Positions 34,905 to 55,334 are shown, numbered from the stretch's first letter. The stretch is 64,000 nt of DNA from Polyodon spathula (GCF_017654505.1 NC_054548.1:25230870-25294869), one strand, 5' to 3'. The notes: a model not told the origin generated them from the sequence alone. Made by a program: numbers and translations.

Positions 34905-35553
34905 TTACTCCCCCCTCCCGGGAAAAATAATCTGCATTTTGATGATCTTTCCCTGCACAACGTACCATATGATATATATAAGGTTGCAATGCCAAATACC
35001 ACGAGTTATTCGAGCATTGCTATTCTTCATGGTGCTTAACCATCTGAGTGGGGCGTGGTCCGTGACCAGATCAAATGAATGTCCCAATAAGTATTATCTG
35101 AGGGAGTGGTAGCCCATTTAATGGCCAGGCACTCTTTCTCCACAACCAAATTGCTCTCCCGAGGAAGCATTTTTTTGCTAATGTAGAGAATGGGGTGCTC
35201 CACCCCGTTAACTTTCTGGAACAAGACCGCCCCCAAACCAACCTCTGATGCGTCAGTATGGAAGAAGAATTTCTTGCTAAAGCCTGATGATATTAGCGCA
35301 GGAGCCTGGCACAGTTTTTGTTTAATGGTCTCAAACGCACCCTGACACTCCGCTGACAACTTAATTAAATTGGCGCACTCTTCTTAGTGAGGTCTACCGG
35401 GGGATTGACCACGGTGGCATACTTGGGGATAAAATGGCGGTAATAACCAGCCAATCCCAATAGTGTCCTCACCTGGGACTTGGTCTTGCGGACCGCCACA
35501 TCCACCAAAGTATGGACCTTGGTGGCCATGAGTTTCACCTGTCCGAATCCCAT
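34905..35553 (-). pseudogene. Gypsy RT thumb and RNase H (broken frame)
   Basis: Read on the minus strand in at least three frames: LLGLAGYYRHFIPKYA (RT end), then FFFHTDASEVGLGAVLFQ and EKECLAIKWA (RNase H), then FDLVTDHAPLRWLSTMKNS. The reading fades about 57 bp before the 3' LTR with no integrase after it. Frameshifts near 35360 and 35090 make it non-functional. Confidence 0.88.
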
Positions 35554-36290
35554 AATAAATCCTGGTACTGGATGTCTAATTTAGCAAACGCACATTTCCT
35601 CAGGTTAGCTGTCAGCCGGGTCGCCCTTAGAGACTGAAGGACGGCTGTGAGTCGAATTGCATGCTCTCTCCAGGTGGAGCTATGTATAACCACATTGTCA
35701 ATATATGCTGCTGCATACTCACAATGGGGATGTAACACCTCGTCCATCAGTCTCTGAAAAGCGGCAGGCACACCATGTAGCCCAAACGACATGGTTTTAA
35801 AATGGAACAGTCCGTCCGGAGTTGAAAATGTCGTATTCTCACATGAATTGCGGGTCAAAGGGATCTGCCAATATCCCTTCGTCAGGTCCAGAGTTGAGAT
35901 GAACCTGGCCGTCCCCAGTCGGTCGAGAAGTTCGGCGATCCAAGGCATGGGGTAGGTGTCGAACGTGACGATAACATTGACCTTGCGAAAGTCAACACAG
36001 ACGCGATTAGTGCCGTCCTTCTTAGCCACTATAACAATGGGACTGCACCACTTACTTCTGGAAGACTCAATGACCCCAAGTTCAAGTATCGCCCTCACCT
36101 TGTTCTGAACGCCACTCCACCGGCTTTCTGGGATCCAGTAGGGCCTCTCCCGAACAATGATCCCTGGCAGAGTAATAACAGCATATTCAGTAAGGTTAGT
36201 TCTGCTGGGCACGTCAGAAAACACATCCCCAAATTTTCTGATCAACCTACGCAATTTCACCTGCTGATCCGGAAGTAATTGTTTCCCCAT
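35535..36290 (-). pseudogene. Gypsy reverse transcriptase
   Basis: A 251-codon open frame holds the family landmarks RERPYWIP, KKDGTNRVCVDFRKVN, FISTLDLTKGYWQIPL and TMSFGLHGVPAAFQRLMDE. The catalytic box reads YIDN (35694-35705) in place of YxDD, so the second active-site Asp is lost. This fits a single G-to-A change. The frame opens directly after the shortened gag region, without a protease. Confidence 0.92.
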
Positions 36291-36316
36291 TGAAATCTGA
36301 CTGGGGCTAGGGACCT

Positions 36317-36955
36317 CTATGTAGGGTCCTCAAAATTTTCGGCCAATGCCACGGCCTGGTCCAGGGTAGTGGGGTTGTGCCAGCGAATCCAGGCCTGCGC
36401 TTCAGCCCCGACCACATGGCAGAACTGCTCCATAACAACGGCCTCCCCCACCTGAACCCCGGTTTTCTGGCTAGAGTTCAGCCATTGTGTCATGTGGTCG
36501 CATAGCTGCTGGGCCACCGCCCTGGGCCGGGTGTTTGGTGGCCGCCGGAACTCACAGAAACTGACCCAGTGAGTCTCCCCTGTGATGTTAAGACAGCGGA
36601 GGATAGCCTGTTTCACCAGGTCATACTGGGCAGGGTCGTCGTCAGTCATGGCCCGGTACGCAACTTGTGCCTCCCCAGTTAAGCAGGGGCCAAGTTGGCT
36701 CGCCCAGTGCTCCCGGGGCCATGCTGCGGTGGTGGCTAACCTCTCAAACGCCACGAGGTAGGCTTTCGGGTCATCCTCCTCCGTCATTTTCTGTGCCCGG
36801 GCCTTCAGGGCCACCATCCCGGAGCCCGCTAACGACGTCATCCCCATCCCGACCCTCTCAATGAGAGCTATGTACCGCTCCTCCCTCCTCCATTCCTCAG
36901 CTTCCCTCTGGCTGTCCAAAGCCTCCAGGACCGCTGCCAAAGTGGCTGGATCCAT
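36317..36955 (-). CDS. Gypsy Gag with SCAN-like capsid region
   Basis: A 212-codon frame starting MDPATLAAVLEALDSQRE just inside the 5' LTR. The middle and end (DPAQYDLVKQAILRCLNIT, CEFRRP, QLCDHMTQWL, MEQFCHVVGAEAQAWIRWHN, TLDQAVALAE) resemble a SCAN domain, a fold thought to derive from the Gag of Gmr1-like Gypsy elements. The usual C-terminal zinc knuckle is missing because the frame stops at the internal deletion. It probably makes no useful particle on its own. Confidence 0.8.
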   Translation of the reverse strand: MDPATLAAVLEALDSQREAEEWRREERYIALIERVGMGMTSLAGSGMVALKARAQKMTEEDDPKAYLVAFERLATTAAWPREHWASQLGPCLTGEAQVAYRAMTDDDPAQYDLVKQAILRCLNITGETHWVSFCEFRRPPNTRPRAVAQQLCDHMTQWLNSSQKTGVQVGEAVVMEQFCHVVGAEAQAWIRWHNPTTLDQAVALAENFEDPT

Positions 36956-36975
36956 CTCCCGCTTCTGACTCCAAG

Positions 36976-37644
36976 TGTGGCAGAATGCGCGTAGTGGTGG
37001 TGTAAATCAAGAGACTCCAGTCCAGTTTCTGTGCCTGGGTTTTTATTTTCCTTCCCCAGGTCAGGGAAAGCACACTCAACAAAATAATAATAATAATAAA
37101 AAAATAACGAAGCTGGGGTACACAATGAATTGTAACCCGACCACATAGAGTGTAACGGGGTTGCAGTCCCAAACAATAAATAAACAAATTAAAACAATCC
37201 GTCTTTCTCCTTGTAATCCAAGTCACGGAAAAACAACGCGCTCCTGTGAACCCAGCACTTCCGGTTAGTCGCTCCTCCGACGTACTTTCCGGAGCGTCCC
37301 ATTAGTGCTCTAGGATGTAGAAAAGGAGATGGGTTAGCAGGACAACAATAAAAATGACTTGTCTTTCTTTCTTTCTTTTTTCTCTCTCTCTCTCTCGGTA
37401 CCTTGCCAGAAGGAACAGAACCGTGGGCCACGCCCCCATTTGTACGCTCCGTCCCATCCCGATTGGTCACCGAGGGCAACCACCGTCAACCAATCCTTGA
37501 TTGCCACCACGCTTCCCGACCGGGTCGATGACATAGCGCACCGCGGCTCCGCCCCCTTTCCAGGTGGCCGACTTCCACCTCCCCTGGGGGTGACTGCTCC
37601 TCCTCCCTAACGTAATCATCTAAAACAAGAATCCCTTTGTCACA
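36976..37644 (-). repeat. 5' LTR of the Gypsy element
   Basis: The partner of 34172-34848. Immediately inside it the coding strand reads TTGGAGTCAGAAGCGGGA, the position of the primer-binding site; the matching tRNA was not identified. A pyrimidine-rich tract of TTTC and TC repeats lies at 37360-37397. Confidence 0.92.
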
Positions 37645-37656
37645 GGAGACCATATA

Positions 37657-39277
<1,621 letters not shown>

Positions 39278-41010
39278 TATATGTAATTTCATCAGGAATC
39301 ATGTTAAGCTGAGAATATGGTTTTCCGAGGGCTCCTTGTTGTCTGCATGCAATCTGGTGCACACCTGTTGCTACTTTACATTCAGAAAGGTAAATGTGAG
39401 TCATATATGGGAACTTTACATTTAGAAAGAAACTAATATCTCAGACATGTTGGGTGTGTGCATATATGTGCTTCTTTATTTGAATGCTTCAACTGCCACT
39501 TCAAAAAAACATAAAACATAAAAACGTAAAAGTGATCTTGCTTTAAGAAACAACCCCAAAAAAGCATGTGGTAATAGTGGAGTTTAAATCCTGCTTCCCT
39601 TCTGGTGCTGCCACTGTTTTCCCTTCAAAAAAATTAACACGGTATTTTTGTAGTGTTTTTTTCAGTTTTCCCATGTTTATACTGTACATTCACCATAGTA
39701 TACTTACAGTGCTTTGCCATTTGTGTGTTTTTTTTTTTTTTTTTTTTTGCTTTACCATGTGCTTTACAGGGTGTATCTATGAATTACCATGCTTTTCACA
39801 TGCTTTACCATACTTTCAGTGTGCTTTATTACACTTTGTTGTGCTTTTACTTGGGGACAATGTTTTTATAAGGGTTCGCTCACTTACTTTATTGCAGTTG
39901 CCATGACAACACAATATACGATTGCTCTAGTGTTGCAGCTGTGCTTCACTCTGTCCTGGGCTACTCCCAACACTCTCTTCCAAACAAGATTTAACACCTC
40001 TGTAATGACCTTTCAGGTCAAAAACCCATTTAAATATATTAAGAATATGCTCTAAATTGCTCAAACAGGGAATTAAAGCAAAACTAACAAAGACGATGCA
40101 GACTGCTAATTCAATGTACCAGCGCAGTGCTATAGTAAAACGCTAAGAACCTTTCTCAGTCAGAAAGTACATTTATAATAATAATGTGGATTATGCATGC
40201 AGGTTTTATTGTATTTTAGTTCTTACCCTTCCACAATGCACAGGCTATCGGAAGAATAAACAATAGGCTTGCTTCCATAACCATAATGTGTGGATATGTA
40301 CTGTAGTTGATAGTTTTGCAAGAACATTTTGATCAGTTAATGTTTGCTACAAATGTCAAAAGAAAGCAGACCGATAGCAGTGGAAATTAATGCCCATAAA
40401 GGCTTGCAGTTTTATTGTTGTTGAGATGGATAAATAAACACAAATCAGTACTTCTATAAACTGCAGTTTTATTGTTTTTTAAAAAACAGTTTGATTTAAC
40501 CAAGGAACTCGACTGTGGCAATTATACTCACTTTACCAATATTCGAATTGCAGCCCATATTAACGTTAGATTAAAACTAGAACATGGACTGAATAGTTCA
40601 ATCGTGTGTTAAATACTCTAAGCATGTTTTACCTAAATTGCCTCCTATAAACCTCAAAAATGAAGAAAGAAACGGCCTACTCCTTACAGCAGTATTGCTG
40701 GGATTTTAAAAGCAATAATTTCATGCCACAATGAATCAATACAAATAAAAGTAGTAGTAACAACATTTATAGATTGTTTTTAATTTTTTTGTGGGGTTCA
40801 AATGTATCTGTGGGTTTATACTGGACCCCATGCTTCCACACCGAAACAGCATTTAGAACAGTTTATTACCACTGTCATTTGAACTAGCAAATTAGGCACT
40901 AGTACCTTATCATTTCATATTATATGTGAATTTGAAAGAGTTAAAAAGCAAGCTATGGGGTTTTTAGTAAACCATCATTAATATTGCAAACCCACATTGC
41001 TGTTTTTTGC
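39278..41010. other. Intergenic sequence between the Tc1 element and GRK1
   Basis: AT-rich, no exon seen. Around 39690-39850 short words built on CTTTACCATG recur irregularly around a T run, which looks like a decayed simple repeat. The open frames here are in low-complexity sequence. Confidence 0.5.
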
Positions 41011-41063
41011 AGTGTGTTATTACCTTGAGTCCTTTCATTATGGACTCAAGGTAATAACATACT
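41011..41063. repeat. 22-bp inverted repeat upstream of GRK1
   Basis: The left arm (41011-41032) includes GTTATTACCTTGAGTCC and the right arm (41042-41063) includes GGACTCAAGGTAATAAC, with one mismatch in 22 bp and a 9-nt spacer. A run of nine G follows almost at once. It stands about 570 bp before the GRK1 start codon. Confidence 0.95.
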
Positions 41064-41352
41064 ATGGGGGGGGGGGTCTCATTTTGAATTTAACTTTAAC
41101 TGAAAATTGCCAGTCTGAACCTAATAAATGTATCTTCTGTCTGCTATCACTCTCAGCATCCTTATAATGTTCCAAGTGCAGCTGAGCAAACACTGTAGCA
41201 GGGGAAGACATGTGCTAGGAGAGAAATAATTAGCACATCTTATACAGTAAGTGGATAAAGACTTTAGAAAGTTGTTGACTCAAGCATATTTTCCCTCGCT
41301 GCCATTCGTCCACCTCTCTAGCTAAACCACTCTATAATATCTCTGGGGATCT

Positions 41353-41359
41353 GGATTAG
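41353..41359 (-). promoter_or_regulatory. CRX/OTX-type site upstream of GRK1
   Basis: GGATTAG reads CTAATCC on the other strand, the photoreceptor homeodomain consensus. It is about 280 bp before the GRK1 ATG. Human GRK1 is known to depend on CRX in its proximal promoter, so the position is sensible, but this is a motif match only. Confidence 0.4.
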
Positions 41360-41634
41360 CACTTTTGAGTTGGAAAACTATCTAGTGTGCTCAAGCAGAT
41401 TTCCAGCAAATTAAATTTGCAATCTGAAGATTTCTATTTTACATCTCGTTCGCCACCTGTCTCAGATAAAGGATCTTTAACCTTTCTCAGGAGTTGTTTG
41501 AAGGACTTGCAGCAGCCATAAGGGCAGTCATCTTCAACTCCTGTGAGATCTGATGACCACCCGCTGTTTGGCCACTTTGCAGGTCTGATGTCTACATCTT
41601 AGATAGGAGTGAACAGCAGTAGCCAGCTCCAAGG

Positions 41635-48652
<7,018 letters not shown>

Positions 48653-50075
48653 GAAGGCTGCGTCCTTTTCAAGAAGAATCCGTATGATATCTGGATGAAT
48701 GAAGAAACTGAAGCGCTATGGTTATAGGGTGCAGGATCCTGTTTTTCATCTGTTTTGGTGCAAGATGTCTTCCCATTGAGCGCTGTCAGGGAGGCTAGGG
48801 TTTCCACATCAAAGGTACAAACTGCTGTTGGTGCTTGTGCAGTCCCATGCCACGATGCAGAAGACTAAGAAACACAGAGTAGTTTTGTGTCCATGGGAAA
48901 GATACTGAAATCCCAGACACTGTCCACAAAACCACAAAGATAAATGGAATGATCCTAAGCGAAAGTTCACAACACACGAAGAAAGAGTTTCTGGTCTTTT
49001 TGAACAAACCTGTATGCAGCTCTGTTTCATTTTGATGTATCCTGCAATATATCTGGCTACAGGATAATGATGGCACAAGTACCTTCAGTTCTGTGCCAAG
49101 TTTATGTTCAAAGCCAGTGGAATGACATCCTGCCCCCAAGCCAGCTGGAAACAGAATACTGAACACTGTACTCTTTTTAGAGTAAGCCAGTAAGTAGAAG
49201 CCCTGCTGTGTAGTGTGCAGAAAATACAATCAGATTCAAGATATAGCCACGTTTTAGTTAATATGAATACAAACTAAATTGTATGAAACAAAATAGAAAA
49301 TCCAATATATTATAAATATGGAACATATTTAGTTATGTTGGAGGAATTTTAGCGTTTGAGTTAAACATGTTGATGCTATGAACTGGGTACCCAGGATCAT
49401 AATTTACTTGGTAAAAACACAAGCTGATTGACTAACATTGTCATTCTCTATAGACTGCATGACAAATTTGAGTTTCCATTCCAGTAACTAGGTTTTCAGT
49501 ACTGTACTCGCTGTTACAAATGCAATTTGACTGCAGTGTTCTATTGCATGTGTAACAAATACTGTGCAATTCATTCATTATTGTATAGACTGTGAACAGT
49601 AGGGCAGATCAGGCACATATTTACATACCTGCATACTGTACATTACAGCTCCAATGTACATGGATTCAAATCTACGCTTTGACTTACAAAGCAGGTTCAC
49701 ATTTCCTCATGAAGACATTGTGGGCTCCCGTGAAGCAAGTGCAAATACAATGGCAACATTTCTCAAGAGAAGAACACTACAAATTTAAAACAGAAAAAAA
49801 AAAAAAAAAAACTTTGTACTGGTTTTATAGTCATTTTATTTACTCCTCTATGAAAATTTGCCTTTGCACTTGCTTCAAATCAGGGCTTGGCATGCTGTCT
49901 GAACCATAAGGGTGAGATCACTAGCCTAAGTAATAACGTTTTATTTTTTCCAATGTGTGTGAAAACTAGTTTGTTTGTGGGTTTGTGGGTCTAGTTCTTG
50001 TTTTGCTTAATGAACAAAAGCTTTGAATCTTCACAGCTAAATAATGCGCTTGAAAATAAAAGCATACATTTATAA
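48653..50075 (+). other. GRK1: Probable GRK1 3' untranslated region
   Basis: Non-coding sequence after the TAG. An AATAAA at 50055-50060 is one candidate end, but other AT-rich signals exist and the true 3' end cannot be fixed. The long minus-strand frame at 48795-49229 has no similarity and is ignored. Confidence 0.4.
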
Positions 50076-50472
50076 CTCTGATCAAGCTTGCATTGTTTTT
50101 GCTTACTCCCACAACTGAATCTAATAAATTAGATTAGTGAAGTCTGTGTTTCAAACAGTCCCTTTCAGGGTTGTTGAGACGTGCATGTCAATAAAGTATC
50201 GAGCGAATACAGTCCTGTACTGGCAGAGAAATCATTAACTAGGATACTAATTGGAATCGATGTCTTGTACTAACGGCAGGGCCTTTGGATAACCCTGTAT
50301 AAAACAATTACTTTCAATGTGTACACGATTCTTAAATCCCTTTTAAAGTAAGTTTGAGTCTGCACTCTTATTTAAAATTGCATTACTGATAAATAACCAA
50401 ATACAGTACATGTTTTTTAATTTAATTGTGTAAAATGTTGATTACATTTAATTTCAACTGCTATTAAATAAT

Positions 50473-50526
50473 GCTACATATATATATAGACACACACAGT
50501 ATATATATACACACAGTGTGTGTGTG

Positions 50527-50612
<86 letters not shown>
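50473..50612. repeat. Compound AT/GT microsatellite
   Basis: Short AC/GT runs flank about 60 bp of alternating TA, then about 14 GT units. The array is nearly self-complementary. Confidence 0.97.
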
Positions 50613-50617
<5 letters not shown>

Positions 50618-51420
50618 TAATGTTTGATGTTAACTTTGCAACCAGACCAGAAATATTTAAGAACTCGTATTTACTGATATTAACCAATGCTTTGAAAATC
50701 CATGTCATCCATCCTTGTGTAAAGATATTTCGTTTATTTGCTTGTTTATTTATTTATTTTTTTTTACCGGTAATATGCATATCATGTGCAGTAGGTCAGT
50801 GTTGTCTAGCAATTAGTGACCTACAGCACTGGAAGTAACTAGGCATCAGGAAGCAACAGTTTCTTTTTTATACATAGATTTGTACTTGAAATTCTGCACT
50901 ATCACAAATAAATGATTTGCAATGAAATGGATTTTCAGGATTTGGTCATCACTCCTTTGAAGATAATTAGGGTGTTATTTTCCAGTGCAATGGCTACATT
51001 GAATTGCATTTCCAGTATGAGCGTGTATTAAATTAAAGGCTAATAGAAAGTACACACTTATGCCTTGAAGTCTGCTTCAATAACACGAAGTGGTCAGAAA
51101 ACTGATGTAGTACAGAATCTTTGCATTGGTTGTAAGCTAACTGTATGCAGAACAATATGGGCAAACACGTATTGAGGGACTTGTGTGTATCAAATGATCC
51201 TATCTGACTTGAACACCACAGTGCTCCGACAATGGGACTCAATCCTGACCTGCAGATGAAAAACTAGTGCATAGAAAAGACTACAACTCCTACAAGATGA
51301 AAATGTCTGTAGAATAGAAAACAATATGAGAAACTAGGATGTATGTATGATGCTATTGTGTAAAATATCTACAATGGAATTTTGAATTATGTATTTAAAT
51401 AAATGTTTTGCAACACAGAA
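50613..51420. other. Intergenic sequence, nothing recognised
   Basis: AT-rich sequence downstream of GRK1 with no exon, repeat family or structured RNA that could be identified. Confidence 0.5.
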
Positions 51421-51423
51421 AGC

Positions 51424-52112
51424 ATGATTTTAACCGTGGTAGTAATGGTGGTGTTGTATGCTCCAAGTGGAGAACTGATGCAACCTGCTATGTTTCCAAC
51501 TGTGAGAAACTGCCAAGCAGTGATAAAATCTGCAGCTGAAAAGCAGAAGTGCAAGTCCCCAAAGTAGGCTTATACTAACGCTGTTATAGTACTGGGTATG
51601 CAACTCAAATGCAGCCCAGAGGATCTTATGTGGCACTGAACCATATTCCTGGGATACCAGCTTTCTGAATGGAGGGATCAATCATGAGGTTCTTCAAAAG
51701 ATAAGCTGACAACCTTTATGCCACAATGCTGAAGAATATCTTACCCTCCGCATGGTAGATGATTTTTCTTTGGGAATAAAGACCTCTCCTGCTCAGCCCC
51801 ATGCCCTTGGCACAACCTGTTTTCCCATGATACCTTCGTCAACCTCCACGAGATTCTTCGAACTCCAGGTGCACTCTTGTAAGCTCTTGCTTTCTGCATC
51901 GCTTGCTCCACTTCGTTCCACTCAGGAGCGGAATCCTTCACTTGGTATTCTGGTGGATTAAGAGGTAGAATATCAGAGGAAATTGACATAGGCTCCCCTC
52001 TTCTTGGATCAGTGTATCTTCTATAAAGACACTGGCTGATGTAACCTATAGTACAGTACATTAGTCTAAGGGAGGCACCTAGAACTGAAGAGTTGATCCT
52101 GACAAAACGCAA
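51424..52112 (-). pseudogene. Non-LTR retrotransposon reverse transcriptase relic
   Basis: The minus strand carries, in order and in changing frames, APEWNEVEQAMQKARA, APGV..RISWRLTKVSW, AGEVFIPKEK (after a stop), AYLLKNLMID, IQKAGIPGI, YGSVPHKILW, then ITAWQFLTVGNIAGCISSPL. This order matches the fingers and palm of an RT of the type usually labelled R2-like in fish and invertebrate annotations. Several frameshifts and stops break it, and its ends are not defined. RT identity is firm; the clade is tentative. Confidence 0.75.
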
Positions 52113-54809
52113 TACATGATAATCTGCAATACGAACATCTCTTATTCTTTAAGATTAACATGCCACAAGCAGAAAACACGCACTGTAATTCTATTTAAAT
52201 GTCTGTTGTGTTTCCATTGCATCTTATTTACTTTGGTGAAAAGCCGGCCAAGTCTACCCCAGTTCACATTTCTTTCAGTTTGAAAGTTATCCAATTACTC
52301 TCACGTGGCTGTCCTGTGCAGCCGTTCTTCTGTTCCATTGCATCATACTGCCCTCCTCTAATGAATCTATGAGCTTATCCATTCACCCCTTTAAATCATA
52401 AATCACTTCTTTGAAAGCAGGAGTCTTTGTTCTGCTGTTGTCCTACCTTGAGTGCTGTTTATTAATCACTTCAACAAGATGCATGTTGTGTCTCAATCTA
52501 ATTCAGTTACCGTTAGGGCTCCATACTTTAGGTTTGATGGGTGAAAGAGAGACGATTGGTTGGTACGCTGGAGGTCAGTTGTTGATCTTTAATCCACAAG
52601 ACTGATATGAGGGCCCCAAGATTCAGACTGAGTAGAAAAACAGAGGGAAAATAACTGGTGAAAAATGTATTTAAAAAAAAAAAGCTTCCAATTTAATTAT
52701 TTATTAGTTTACCCAAATTCTATAAGCCTACATATACAATGGATGTTTACATACTCTATGAATATTAACATGCAGGATGATCTCTTCCTAGACACAAGGT
52801 TACCGTTATGGAATCTATTACTGTCAATAGCTTTTTCTAAAGCAACTTCACTTCCCTCTATCCTGTAAAAGGCATTGTGTGTGGTATGACAACATACAGT
52901 AAGATATTCCATTCTTTAAGTGATGGAACATTTGAGAATTTACAATAATGCAGGTGTAATTATTTGACAGCCAGCGAGGCAGCTGACAATAGCGATTATA
53001 TTATAGGCCTATAAGAGTAGATATTCATGAAAACAATATGAAGTTTCATAGGCAACAGAGATATAATATAAAACCGATTTTGGAAGAGGTCAGATTTGAG
53101 GACACATGCAGAAAGCATAGTCAGCTCTAATCTTACTTGTGCTGGGTTACAGTAAGCACAAGCCGATACATGCAACGGTACATACCTTTTCTATTTTGCT
53201 TTGGTATAATAAATATGAACAGCTGATTTGTACTGAGTGGAATGTTCATGTACTTTGATTTAATATTTCAGATAAAGTCAATGAAACAAATAAAAAGAAT
53301 CACTGTAGTTTGCCACAATCTCCAAAAACTGGATACCATTAACCTGCCATAAGAAAAACTTCAGCTGTTTTGAGTTCCATGTACAGAACCCATTATTCCA
53401 TTGTGGGGTGTAAATAAAGATACCCAGAAAGAATCTTCAGATGGGATAGTGTTTCTCCATTACTCATGTCCCCACAATCCACAATCTAAGCGGATCTGCT
53501 ATCAATATGCTTTGCACCTGCTAGCATTCAGCACCACAGCACCACCTACTGACACATTGTGCTCCTCAGTTGTTAATAACCCTAATTCATTGTTTAAGTG
53601 TACAGTCCTGCCATGGCTTTCCCCTGAGCTATCAGTCCAAAATGTGACAGGCATCTAGAGCATGAATCTCTTTCTCCAGAAGAAAAAAGAGCACTACATT
53701 AATTACTGCACTACAAAATGAAGATTGTCTTGCAAATTTAGCAGATAATGCAAATCATATGTAGAATCAGTTGTAGCCATCAAAGATTCTCTTGACAGAC
53801 AGAAGAGGGGTAAATTGCTTCTGTAGGAATCTGACAGGAGAGAATATTTTATATTTTTTTATAGAATTTTATATGATTGTGGAAATCTGCAGTGTAGTTG
53901 AGCCGTTCATCGTTCATGTCGGGAGGGTGTTATTTTGCTTATAAAATGTCTATGAAGCGAAGATGAGTAATTAGTACCAACAGACCTGTGTGCTATGGGA
54001 GTTTTAATGAGAAACAGGCACAATCTGGACAAGTGGGTGTAAGGATTCATTAATAAAAAATAAAAATAAAAAACTATTATATCTGCAACTTATATACAGT
54101 TTGATCAGAAATCATGGTTTAACCCACTCTTGTATTTTAAAACGTAATGATTTGAATGTTAAACCTATAACAAGGTTTTTTTTTTTTTTTTTAACAAAAC
54201 CTTTAGTCTAAAACTGCAAATGAATGACGGTAAATGTATTAGCAGTACAGACAGCCCTATATGTACCGCTGGACTACATTCAATGTATTTGTACCGTTGT
54301 ACGGTAGTCGAAAAAGACGTAAAAGCACAGCGTGTAATTTGTAGTACATGGTGTTGCTGTTTTCCACGTGGTTGGCGAATTCCTCTTCATTTTTGATAAT
54401 CTTGGTGGTTCAGCAGGATTCATCTTTATTTCCACAGCTCAGCTGCTGCTGGGTCACACTACACCCAAGCAAAACAGCAGGGCGATGCAGTGGTGGGGTG
54501 AATTATGAGCCGCTTCACTTCTTATGAGGTCTGAAACCGGACCTCATCCGATCTCCAGATGACAACCTCTATATTTGATTTTTTTTTAAAAAACCTTCTC
54601 CTAATCCAATTTTAACGTGTTTGACGAGTTCTGAAGCCGCATGGTGTCCGTTACTGTGAGGAATTAGCCACACAGAAATAATTTTTGAAAGGTATATCGA
54701 TTGGAGGCGCAGGTCCCATATTACTTTGTCACAGTTGCCTGCTCGAGTCAAGGGATCTCTTAACTCCAGTGCTTGTGTTTATCATCAAAGAAATATTGCT
54801 GAAGGCAAA
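52113..54809. other. Upstream region of TMEM255B, no gene seen
   Basis: Mostly AT-rich intergenic sequence. The 85-codon frame at 53401-53658 has no recognisable similarity or splice support. The last few hundred bases before 54810 should contain the TMEM255B promoter and 5' UTR; no clear TATA box was seen. Confidence 0.45.
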
Positions 54810-55302
54810 ATGCAACAGCCGTCAGCTCCAAGCACCGTTGATGCAGTAGATGCAGCAGGTAAATGTATACCTTTTTAAAATATGTTTTGGGGAAAATATC
54901 CAGACTTAATGTGCATGATGTCATAAACAACAACAACAACAACAACAACAAAAAAAAAAAAAAAACGAAACAAAACAAAAGGTTCGAAAGTGGACAAGAT
55001 GTAAAATACACAGTGCACGATAAAGAAAACGGTGACGGGCGTTTATTTAGTTAATTCACATCTGTAACAGGATTGTAAATGGTGCTTAATTAACGGTATC
55101 AGTTTTGGGGTACGCAAAACAATAATGTTGCAGCCGAATAAAAAGAAAGAAAAGTAGCCAATGAATATGCATGCGTTTACAATGTGTTTAAAATATACTA
55201 TAGGCTTGTATATGGTGCATTTACTCGTATGCTAGATGTTACAAACTCAAAGTTTAAACCGTCATGTGGTCAAACGTACTACTGTATATAGATTTTTGTA
55301 TA

Positions 55303-55334
<32 letters not shown>

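Larger units (their letters stand above)
34167..37649 (-). mobile_element. Ty3/Gypsy retrotransposon with two LTRs and shortened interior
   Basis: The complete insertion runs 34172-37644 and is flanked by GGAGA on both sides (34167-34171 and 37645-37649). The two LTRs are closely similar and begin and end TGTGGCAG...TTGTCACA on the plus strand. In transcript order the element holds 5' LTR, gag, reverse transcriptase, RNase H and 3' LTR. The interior is only about 2.1 kb, with no zinc knuckle, protease or integrase coding. Only about 26 bp separate gag from the RT frame. Stops and frameshifts break pol. It lies between the divergent promoters of ATP4B and GRK1. Confidence 0.93.

Noticed and set aside
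48795..49229. 144-codon minus-strand frame downstream of GRK1
   Set aside because: No family signature, lies in the probable GRK1 3' UTR, composition not coding-like.
53401..53658. 85-codon plus-strand frame with ordinary-looking composition
   Set aside because: Considered as an exon, but no conserved sequence and no convincing splice sites.
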